Part shown: one piece after another, positions 15,826-21,799 of the stretch
Position numbering within the stretch: position 1 is the first letter of the stretch
How the letters are laid out: each line of letters opens with the position of its first letter
Source of the DNA: Planctomycetaceae bacterium UBA4732
GTDB taxonomy: Bacteria; Planctomycetota; Planctomycetia; Gemmatales; Gemmataceae
Direction: 5' to 3'
NCBI GenBank assembly: GCA_002404095.1
Contig: DHJA01000112.1
Coordinates: 13,829 to 35,627 of the forward strand
Length of the DNA stretch: 21,799 nucleotides
Translations under genes and position numbers: made by a program
The notes under the pieces: generated by a model
What the model was told of the DNA's origin: nothing
Databases searched by the model: none
The model's input: only the letters and a program-made list of their open reading frames with translations

Positions 15826-15924
15826 TCGACTCGACTGCCCTCGACGGGCGGACGGCCGGACGCTAGGCTAACATCACTTCCCAGGCCCTGCCGAGGCGCT
15901 TTTCCTCTCCGGCGCGAGGAACCG

Positions 15925-16353
15925 ATGATCGGGATCGAACCGAACGCCGTAGCGTACCTGGAACCCGCCGCACCGCCCGCGCGGCGGCGCCGCGGTTGGC
16001 CCGCGAAGTTCAAAGACGCTTTACGCGGTCTCAAATGGGGAATTCGCGGCCATTCCAGCTTTTTCGTTCATTTCTTCACGGCCGCCTTGGTGTTGGCCGC
16101 CGGTCTCGTCCTTCGATGCGAGTTGTGGGAATGGTGCGTCCTGCTTGGCTGCATCGGCCTCGTACTCACGGCCGAGTTGTTCAACAGCGCGTTGGAGACG
16201 CTATTCCGCGGCCTTGACGAAGCGACGAAAGATCGCGCCTGGCCGGCCCTGGACGTATCGGCCGGGGCCGTGCTGCTGGCCAGTCTGACAGCCAGCGCCG
16301 TTGGCCTGATGATCTTTCTTCCCAAGCTGGCCCATTGGCTCGGACTTTTGTAA
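15925..16353 (+). CDS. dgkA: DgkA-type diacylglycerol/undecaprenol kinase
   Basis: A small integral-membrane lipid kinase, 142 residues. The family signature ELFNSALE (E84, N87, E91) corresponds to the catalytic and metal-binding helix of E. coli DgkA, followed by GLDEATKDRAWPALDVSAGAV, where the family has a conserved K-D-x-A-A region. Three hydrophobic helices are visible (about 48-64, 68-84 and 110-132). The N-terminus carries a basic RRRRGW segment. ATG 15925 has GAGG about seven bases upstream. It phosphorylates diacylglycerol or, as in Gram-positive relatives, undecaprenol; the sequence does not separate the two. Its position after lptD fits an envelope-lipid context and the two may share a transcript. 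Confidence 0.92.
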   Translation: MIGIEPNAVAYLEPAAPPARRRRGWPAKFKDALRGLKWGIRGHSSFFVHFFTAALVLAAGLVLRCELWEWCVLLGCIGLVLTAELFNSALETLFRGLDEATKDRAWPALDVSAGAVLLASLTASAVGLMIFLPKLAHWLGLL

Positions 16354-16374
16354 AGAACCACTAACAGAATGAAT

Positions 16375-16437
16375 TACTAGCCCGGAGCGCAAGCGACGGG
16401 TTTAGTCGAAACCCGTCGCTTGCGCTCCGGGCTAGTA
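16375..16437. repeat. Perfect 29-bp-arm palindrome
   Basis: Arms 16375-16403 and 16409-16437 are exact reverse complements around the loop AGTCG. The core CCCGGAGCGCAAGCGACGGG resembles a palindrome I recall as dispersed in planctomycete genomes. It lies 21 bases after the dgkA stop and 24 bases before the M20 start, so it could end the first transcript or hinder read-through. No T run follows. Confidence 0.9.
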
Positions 16438-16461
16438 GGCAAAAAGTTACGGACCACCACC

Positions 16462-17874
16462 ATGAGCGTCGATCCCGCCGTCCTCGACTGGTTGAAGAGT
16501 AACCACGACCGTCTCGTCGGCGACCTCGCCGCGCTGGTCAAAGTGCCGAGCATCAGCACCGACGGCGACCATCAGCCGCAAGTGGAACAGACCGCCGCTC
16601 TGACTTGCGAACAAATGCGCGCGGCCGGCCTGCAAAACACAGCCGTGCTACGCACCGGCAATTCCAACCCCTACGCCTACGGTGAATGGCTGGGCGCGCC
16701 CGGCAAGCCCACGGTCTTTCTCTACGCCCACCACGACGTACAGCCGGTCAATGACGTGGGCGAAGTGAAATGGCTGTCGGACCCGTGGACGCTGACGCGC
16801 CGCGACGGCCGGCTCTACGCCCGTGGCGCCGCCGACGACAAAGGCGCCGTCACCGCGCAACTCGGGGCCGTGTCCGCCTATCTCAAGACCAAGGGGAAAC
16901 TGCCCGTCAACGTGAAGATGCTTGTGGAAGGCGAGGAAGAAGTCGGCTCGTCCAACTTGCTGGCCTTTTTCGACGAACATAAGAAGCGCATCCAATCCGA
17001 CGTGATCGTCGTCTGCGACACTGGCAACGTCGAAACCGGAATGCCCAGCCTCACCTACTCGCTGCGCGGCATCGTGGCGGCGACGGTCGAAGTACAAAGC
17101 GCCGGAACGCCCGTCCATAGCGGCGTGGCCGGCGGCGTCCTGGCGGACGCGGCGCTAGCGCTGGACGTGATCCTGGCCCGGCTGTACTGGAAGAACGGCC
17201 GGCTGCCCATTCCGCACTTTTACGACAAAGTACGTCCGTTAACGGCCGCCGAGAGGCAAGCGATACGAAAGCTGCCAGGAGACGAGGGTAAGTGGCGCGC
17301 GGACTGCGGCGTCTTGCCGGGCGTCCAATTGGCGCTCGAAAAAGGCGTCGATCCGAACGAGCAGACGTGGCGGCTGCCGGCGGTGACAATCATCGCGCAA
17401 GAGGCCAGCTCAATCCGGGGCGCGTCGAACCAGGTCTTGCCGAGGGCGTCGGCCATCGTCAGTTGCCGAATCGTACCGGACATGGACCCGGAGGAAGTGT
17501 TCGCCCAGCTCAAGGCCGTGCTGACGGATGATCCGCCGTGGGGCGTACAGGTGTCGGTAAAGGATGCGGGCAAAGTGAATTGGTGGATGACGGATCCGAC
17601 CGGCCCGACGTTCGAGGCGGCGGTCAAGGCGATGCAAAGCGCCTATGGCAAGGCGCCGGCGTCGATCGGCTGCGGCGGCAGCATCGGCTTCGTCGGCCCG
17701 TTGGCGGACCTGTTCGGCGGCGCCCCGGCGCTGCTGTTCGGCATCGACGACCCACGCAGCAACCCGCACGCGCCGAACGAAAGCCTTGATGAAGGCGACT
17801 GGAAGAACCTTATTAAGTCGTTGGTCTATTTGTTCGACAACCTCGCGGAGGCGGCGACCGTTAAGGGAGGCTGA
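16462..17874 (+). CDS. M20-family metallopeptidase (dipeptidase-like)
   Basis: A 470-residue cytoplasmic zinc peptidase of the M20 (PepV/carnosinase-like) family. The metal ligands can be placed: H90 in YAHHDVQP, D125 in GAADDKG, catalytic E159 and ligand E160 in EGEEEVGS, D186 in VVCDTGN, and the late His in NPHAPNES. An inserted dimerisation domain occupies about residues 195-310 between the two halves of the catalytic domain. The family removes amino acids from dipeptides or short peptides, and the exact substrate is unknown. ATG 16462 is chosen because the longer frame from 16420 begins inside the palindrome. No strong ribosome site precedes it, which is weak evidence for a different start. 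No signal peptide is seen. It converges on the DUF5615 gene with a 43-base gap. Confidence 0.92.
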   Translation: MSVDPAVLDWLKSNHDRLVGDLAALVKVPSISTDGDHQPQVEQTAALTCEQMRAAGLQNTAVLRTGNSNPYAYGEWLGAPGKPTVFLYAHHDVQPVNDVGEVKWLSDPWTLTRRDGRLYARGAADDKGAVTAQLGAVSAYLKTKGKLPVNVKMLVEGEEEVGSSNLLAFFDEHKKRIQSDVIVVCDTGNVETGMPSLTYSLRGIVAATVEVQSAGTPVHSGVAGGVLADAALALDVILARLYWKNGRLPIPHFYDKVRPLTAAERQAIRKLPGDEGKWRADCGVLPGVQLALEKGVDPNEQTWRLPAVTIIAQEASSIRGASNQVLPRASAIVSCRIVPDMDPEEVFAQLKAVLTDDPPWGVQVSVKDAGKVNWWMTDPTGPTFEAAVKAMQSAYGKAPASIGCGGSIGFVGPLADLFGGAPALLFGIDDPRSNPHAPNESLDEGDWKNLIKSLVYLFDNLAEAATVKGG

Positions 17875-17917
17875 CCACCGTCGTCCACGCGCGGACCTCC
17901 GAGAGCAGCCTTCTCGG

Positions 17918-18262
17918 CTATGGAACATCCCCGATCTCGAGCAAACTCTCTCCGCCTTCCAAACGCGCGACCGCGGCAGGCAAATCGCGGCGGAGGCACT
18001 CACGGAGTCGGGAGTTCGATGTATTGCCGCAAGTCACCCACAGCACCTTCGGCGGCGGGCCGAGTCGCTGCAACATCTCTACGAAGTCGCTGTCCTTGGT
18101 CATCACCACTACCCCCGCGGCGCGGGCGGCTTGGAAGATCGACGGGTCTTTCGCATCGCGCAGGCCCAGGACGCGGACGGGGTGGGCCTCAATCCCGAAT
18201 GTCGCCGTGACCCACGCGGCGGCCGACGGCGGCAGTTGAGCGTCCAGCCAAATGATTGTCAT
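17918..18262 (-). CDS. DUF5615 PIN-like toxin
   Basis: A 114-residue protein of the DUF5615 (Mut7-C-like PIN) family, the toxin member of DUF433-DUF5615 pairs. Signature parts are IWLDAQLPP with D7, LGLRDAKDPSIFQAARAAG, VVVMTKDSDF with K56, D57 and D59, and PPPKVLWVTCGNTSNSRLRE. The acidic residues fit a PIN-type nuclease site. Its ATG overlaps the stop of the DUF433 gene by ATGA and has no ribosome site of its own, so translation is coupled. RNA cleavage is inferred from the fold. Confidence 0.88.
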   Translation of the reverse strand: MTIIWLDAQLPPSAAAWVTATFGIEAHPVRVLGLRDAKDPSIFQAARAAGVVVMTKDSDFVEMLQRLGPPPKVLWVTCGNTSNSRLRECLRRDLPAAVARLEGGESLLEIGDVP

Positions 18263-18483
18263 GCGACTGGCTCAGGTTCGGCCACGCGCCGGCTGGCGAA
18301 CCGGAGGCACGCCTGGATGTCCGCCGGTTCCAAATCCGGCAATTCCTCAATGGTCTGTTCTGGACTGAGTCCGTTCGCAAGCAGGTCTAGTACGTCGCTG
18401 ACACGGATTCGCATGCCCCGAACACAAGGGCGGCCGCCACACTGTTCGGGGTCTACCGTGATCCGATCTGCCAGGGTAGTCAC
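18259..18483 (-). CDS. DUF433 antitoxin
   Basis: A 74-residue helical DNA-binding antitoxin of the DUF433 family. The motif ITVDPEQCGGRPCVRGMRIRVSDVLDLL is split over residues 8-35, and the helix pair SPEQTIEELPDLEPADI follows. It starts at GTG 18483, with AGGAGG on the minus strand (18489-18494) five bases upstream. It is followed by the DUF5615 toxin with an ATGA overlap. By analogy it binds the toxin and its own promoter. The order antitoxin then toxin is the usual one. Confidence 0.9.
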   Translation of the reverse strand: MTTLADRITVDPEQCGGRPCVRGMRIRVSDVLDLLANGLSPEQTIEELPDLEPADIQACLRFASRRVAEPEPVA

Positions 18484-18570
18484 TATGGCCTCCTATCTTG
18501 CTCGGAACCGAGAGTCTGAACCGCCATGCCCGAGACTATTGTAGTGACTCACTTTGCCGAACGACTCCGC

Positions 18571-20790
18571 TCAGCTGCCGGGGCGTACCAGCGCGGCCGC
18601 GGGAACTTTGCCGTTCGCGCGCGAACCGAGTTCGGCGTTGCGCCACAAGTCTCGCCATGCGGCAAGACCGTTCACCTCGGTCGGCCGGCCGTCGAGAGTT
18701 AGCCATATACCGGAGCCGTGATAGCGATTTTCGCCTTCCCAGGTCGTCTTCCGCGTCCACGCCTGCCGATCCGCATAGCCGGCACAGGCAAGCAGTCCGT
18801 CGCGGAACAAGAAGTCGTTGCCGCGCGCCGTGACGTGCAAACTCGCCGGAAGCGCTGTCAACGCTATGGCTCGATTTGCCCGGAAGGTATCGTTGGTCAA
18901 CTCTACCGCGACCGTCGTCGGTTGGCCGATTGCCGACGCCCATAAGGCGAGACCCGCGCTCGACGGCGCTCGTGCCTCTAGCAGTGTATTTACAATTCGT
19001 ATCTGGCAAGACTGCTTTTCGCCGACCTCGACCGAGACGGCCGTGCCGTCGGTTTCGACGCGGCAGCCGGTGAGCGACAACTCGCCACCGTTGCGGTGGA
19101 CGACGCCCGCCCCGTCCGGCGCCGAGAGACGGCAGTCGGTGAGGCGCAGGTCGGCCCGTTCGCAGCAGATCAGTCGGCCGCCGGCGCCTCGCCCTGATCG
19201 ATCCGGCAGTGAACGTAGGTCAAGGCCTTGCAAGGTCAAGTCGCGATCCGTGGTGAGCAGCGTTTGCCACGGGTCGGACGCGGACCCCTGAATTTCCAGA
19301 CAAGGCCGGCAATCGGGCGCCGCCCGCATCGTCAGCGAGCGCCCGTGCCAAGCCATTGGCGGCGTCGGATAGGGACCGGCGCCGCCAATGGTCACGACGG
19401 CGCCGTCGTCGGCCGCCGCGACCGCTTCGGCCAACGAGGCAAAGCCGCCCCTCCGGCCTTCCACAATAAAGGAAAAGAAAGTCGCAGATGGAGGCGCTGT
19501 CGTCGGTCGTGGCGCCGTCGGTAGGGCGCACCACGCCGCCCCACTGAGAAGCGCGCCGACAAGGAGAATCGCCAGAGCCAAGCCTGGGCGAATCCGCTTC
19601 GGCTGTTGGTTGTTGGCCGCTCGCTCCGCGAGCGGCGCCGAATTACGCAGCGGTACGGCCGCACTACAGGCTTCGATAGCTCTCGCCGCGTCGGCCGCCG
19701 TGGCATAGCGGTCGGCCGGGTCGCGGGCCATAAGACGCGCGACGACCGCAGCCACTTTAACAGGCAGGTCCGGCCGCAGGGTACGGATGGGAACGCATGA
19801 ATCGAGCCGATGGCGCAGCAGCTTCCCCGCCCAGTCGCCGCCCGGAAACGGCGGTTGTCCCGTAAGCAGATGGTAAAAGGTGCATCCAAGGCTGTAGAGA
19901 TCGCAGCGGCCGTCCGGCGGATCACCGCCGCCGCGCTCCGGCGCCAAATAGTCAGGCGTACCGTCCAGGTCGCTCTCGGCCAACCCGTCCGAGTCGTCAA
20001 TCCGCCGGGCCAGGCCCATATCGAGCAGCTTGACCCGAATAGGGCGCCGACCGTCTATCAACTCCATTAAGGCGTCGGAATTCCACTTAGGGACGGGAGG
20101 ATGGACCAGCAGCAAGTTCGATGGTTTCACGTCGCAATGCAGCAAGCCGCGATCATGGGCATACTGCAACGCCAGGGCGGCCTGGCAGACGGCTTCGCAC
20201 GCCAGCGGCGTCGGCAGCGGCCCCGCCTGAGCGACGAGCTTGCCGAGATCGACGCCCTCGACGTACTCCATGACGAGGATGAGCTTGCCGCGAGCGCGAA
20301 CGGCGTCGAAGGCGGCGACGATGTTCGGATGCGAAAGGCGGGCGGCGGCCTCCACCTCGCGCCGGCAGCGCGCGGCGGCCAGGCGCATCGCGTTCGGACA
20401 CAATTCCACGGCACTGCGACGGGGCGCGTCGCCAAGAATCTTCAGAGCGACGACGCGCTTCATAAGAGGGTGTTCGGCTTTATAAACGCTGCCCATGCCG
20501 CCGGCGCCCAGCCATTCCAGCAAACGGTAGCGGCCCATGTGCAGCCGCCGCGCCCGGCCGGATAAGACTTGATCGACCTGCCAGGCCGTGAGAAGGCCGG
20601 CGGCCACTAGCTCCAGCGCGCGGCGCCGCGTACCTTCGACCGGATCGTCCGGTTCATCGGGGCGCGACTCGGACCATTCAATGGCGAGTTGACGGAGCTG
20701 TATAGATGAAATAAGACGGCCGGCGCGGAGGGCGGCGAGCAGTTCGTTGGCGTCGGCCGGCGGTGTGAGGCGACGAGCACGGGTTCTCAT
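18571..20790 (-). CDS. Membrane Ser/Thr protein kinase with beta-helix-like outer domain
   Basis: A 739-residue Hanks-type kinase. Numbering from ATG 20790: glycine loop GAGGMG at 95-100, K117 in VALKIL, catalytic loop HCDVKPSN with D220, metal-binding D257 in LLDMGLAR (DMG rather than DFG), and APER at 283-286. A helix at about 403-423 (LALAILLVGALLSGAAW) crosses the membrane. The outer part, about 440-739, has repeated short strands (SLTGCRVETDGTAVSVEV, LTNDTFRANRAIALTALP) typical of a right-handed beta-helix. ATG 20790 has AAGGGA about six bases upstream. A longer frame to 20916 lacks kinase-family features. The N-terminal 80 residues, before the catalytic domain, are like the short helical regions common in planctomycete kinases. 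Ligand and targets are unknown. Confidence 0.9.
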   Translation of the reverse strand: MRTRARRLTPPADANELLAALRAGRLISSIQLRQLAIEWSESRPDEPDDPVEGTRRRALELVAAGLLTAWQVDQVLSGRARRLHMGRYRLLEWLGAGGMGSVYKAEHPLMKRVVALKILGDAPRRSAVELCPNAMRLAAARCRREVEAAARLSHPNIVAAFDAVRARGKLILVMEYVEGVDLGKLVAQAGPLPTPLACEAVCQAALALQYAHDRGLLHCDVKPSNLLLVHPPVPKWNSDALMELIDGRRPIRVKLLDMGLARRIDDSDGLAESDLDGTPDYLAPERGGGDPPDGRCDLYSLGCTFYHLLTGQPPFPGGDWAGKLLRHRLDSCVPIRTLRPDLPVKVAAVVARLMARDPADRYATAADAARAIEACSAAVPLRNSAPLAERAANNQQPKRIRPGLALAILLVGALLSGAAWCALPTAPRPTTAPPSATFFSFIVEGRRGGFASLAEAVAAADDGAVVTIGGAGPYPTPPMAWHGRSLTMRAAPDCRPCLEIQGSASDPWQTLLTTDRDLTLQGLDLRSLPDRSGRGAGGRLICCERADLRLTDCRLSAPDGAGVVHRNGGELSLTGCRVETDGTAVSVEVGEKQSCQIRIVNTLLEARAPSSAGLALWASAIGQPTTVAVELTNDTFRANRAIALTALPASLHVTARGNDFLFRDGLLACAGYADRQAWTRKTTWEGENRYHGSGIWLTLDGRPTEVNGLAAWRDLWRNAELGSRANGKVPAAALVRPGS

Positions 20791-21019
20791 CCTGAGTCCC
20801 TTCTCGGTGCGGTTCCTTCCCCGCGCGGCCTTCGGACCGCGCGGCTCCGATGTATGGTTAAATTTACCAGCAAATGGCTTCGCGGGCAAGTTCGGCGTCC
20901 ACCGTATTGCCTCCATCGATCAAAACGCTCAGAATGAGAGTAGGTAACTTGTTACCCATGTCCCCGGTCGATACACTCCCCGGAGTACCGGGGCGAGGAG
21001 TGGCATAGGAGGATCTGCT
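20791..21019. other. Divergent intergenic region with two small palindromes
   Basis: 229 bases between the kinase and the aspartate kinase genes, which point away from each other, so both promoters should be here. GGTAAC-TT-GTTACC at 20943-20956 is a candidate operator. CCCCGG-AGTA-CCGGGG at 20978-20993 is a hairpin 14 bases before the AGGAGG of the aspartate kinase gene. No long leader peptide or riboswitch fold was recognised. Promoter boxes are not clear. Confidence 0.45.
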
Positions 21020-21022
21020 TTG
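21007..21022 (+). promoter_or_regulatory. Ribosome binding site fixing a TTG start for aspartate kinase
   Basis: AGGAGG at 21007-21012, seven bases, then TTG at 21020. The next codons read [11 protein letters not shown], the expected N-terminus, and no in-frame ATG lies close by, so the TTG is well supported. Confidence 0.85.
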
Positions 21023-21799
21023 CGTCTGGTCGTGCAGAAATTCGGCGGCACCAGCCTCAAGAACGCGGAACGCATCATGGCGGCCGCGCGCAAGGCCATC
21101 CGCGCCAAACAGGAAGGCTGTCAGGTCATCGTGGTCGTCAGCGCCCGCGGCGACACCACCGACGAGCTAATCGAGTTAGCCCGCGAGCTGAGTGACGCGC
21201 CGCCTGCCCGCGAAATGGACATGCTTTTGTCAACGGGCGAACAGATTTCCATCGCCCTCATGGCGATGGCCATCCAGGCGCTCGGCGAGCGCGCCATCAG
21301 TTTCACTGGCGCCCAGGTCGGCATCGTCACCGACAGTACGCACACCAAGGCCCGCATCAAAAGCATTTCCACCGCCCGGATGCGCCAGGCGTTGGCCGAC
21401 GGTCAGATCGTCATCGTGGCCGGATTTCAGGGCATTGACGAACACTCCAACATCACCACCCTCGGCCGCGGCGGCTCCGATACCACCGCGGTCGCCCTCG
21501 CCGCGCGGCTGGGTGCCGACCGGTGCGAGATCTATACCGATGTCGAAGGCATCTTCACCGCCGACCCCCGGGTAGTCCCCGATGCGCGGCTGCTGCCGGT
21601 CATCGGCTACGAGGAGATGCTCGAGCTGGCCCACCAGGGCGCCCAGGTGATGCAGACTCGAGCCGTGGAGCTGGGCTGGGTCAACGATGTCGTCATCTGT
21701 GTCCGCTCCTTCGAACCCGACCACCCCGGCACCCTCATCAAGGAGGTTGACTCGATGGAGCTGCGCGACAAGGTCCGCGGCCTGGCCCTCGACCGCAAG
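21020..21799 (+). CDS. lysC: Aspartate kinase, 3' end outside the window
   Basis: Phosphorylates aspartate, the first step to lysine, threonine, methionine and diaminopimelate. The first 260 codons are present: the N-terminal motif [32 protein letters not shown], the substrate motif [17 protein letters not shown], then [20 protein letters not shown] and [13 protein letters not shown]. This covers the catalytic domain. The regulatory ACT domains would lie beyond 21799. It is read from a TTG with a strong Shine-Dalgarno. Family members often have VSAMGDTTDEL where this one has [11 protein letters not shown], a minor change. Feedback class cannot be judged without the C-terminus. Confidence 0.95.
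   Translation, partial: MRLVVQKFGGTSLKNAERIMAAARKAIRAKQEGCQVIVVVSARGDTTDELIELARELSDAPPAREMDMLLSTGEQISIALMAMAIQALGERAISFTGAQVGIVTDSTHTKARIKSISTARMRQALADGQIVIVAGFQGIDEHSNITTLGRGGSDTTAVALAARLGADRCEIYTDVEGIFTADPRVVPDARLLPVIGYEEMLELAHQGAQVMQTRAVELGWVNDVVICVRSFEPDHPGTLIKEVDSMELRDKVRGLALDRK

Noticed and set aside
16420..16461. Upstream TTG start for the M20 peptidase
   Set aside because: It lies inside the 29-bp palindrome, and the added residues do not belong to the family.
20978..21012. Lysine riboswitch or attenuator before aspartate kinase
   Set aside because: Only a six-base-pair hairpin is visible, with no lysine-box architecture or leader peptide rich in Lys or Thr codons.

Overview
The window is high-GC bacterial DNA that looks like a planctomycete. 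This is inferred from the mix of gene types: a Ser/Thr kinase with a membrane-anchored C-terminal domain, a secreted HEAT-repeat protein, DUF5615/DUF433 and VapBC toxin-antitoxin pairs, a long multi-PDZ RseP and an LptD-like outer-membrane protein with a proline-rich linker. Frequent GTG/TTG starts and several intergenic palindromes fit the same picture. No rRNA, tRNA, insertion sequence, prophage or CRISPR array is visible, and no gene-free stretch exceeds about 300 bases.

Left part (1-4194, + strand): dxr (MEP isoprenoid pathway), then rseP starting inside the 3' end of dxr at a TTG with a strong Shine-Dalgarno, then a 69-residue single-pass membrane protein. 4195-4487 is a 293-bp intergenic region packed with palindromes, including a nested pair of inverted repeats. 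A secreted HEAT-repeat protein (4488-5816, +) follows and converges on the next block.

Middle part (12322-5837, all - strand): in transcription order, an orphan copy of a VapB-like antitoxin, two tandem polymerase-beta-type nucleotidyltransferases of the COG3541/RlaP kind, a 438-residue helical protein with a Cys-rich tail, a VapB-like/VapC pair, and RecQ with an extended C-terminus. The two nucleotidyltransferases and the 438-residue protein are joined by two ATGA overlaps, so they form one translationally coupled unit of unknown function, and this is the best candidate here for an undescribed system. A structured repeat (called R1 here) occurs three times: downstream of vapC at the recQ start, and on both sides of the orphan antitoxin. 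Its stem shows a compensatory base-pair change between copies. The orphan antitoxin runs into R1 and takes its stop codon from it, where the intact locus carries vapC.

Right part (12409-21799): a near-perfect sigma70-type promoter, the lptD-like gene, dgkA (undecaprenol/diacylglycerol kinase), a 29-bp-arm palindrome, and an M20 metallopeptidase, all +. A DUF433-DUF5615 antitoxin-toxin pair and a membrane Ser/Thr kinase follow on the - strand. The window ends inside an aspartate kinase gene (+, TTG start). The housekeeping genes of the envelope (isoprenoid precursor, site-2 protease, LptD, lipid kinase) lie on either side of the accessory middle block.
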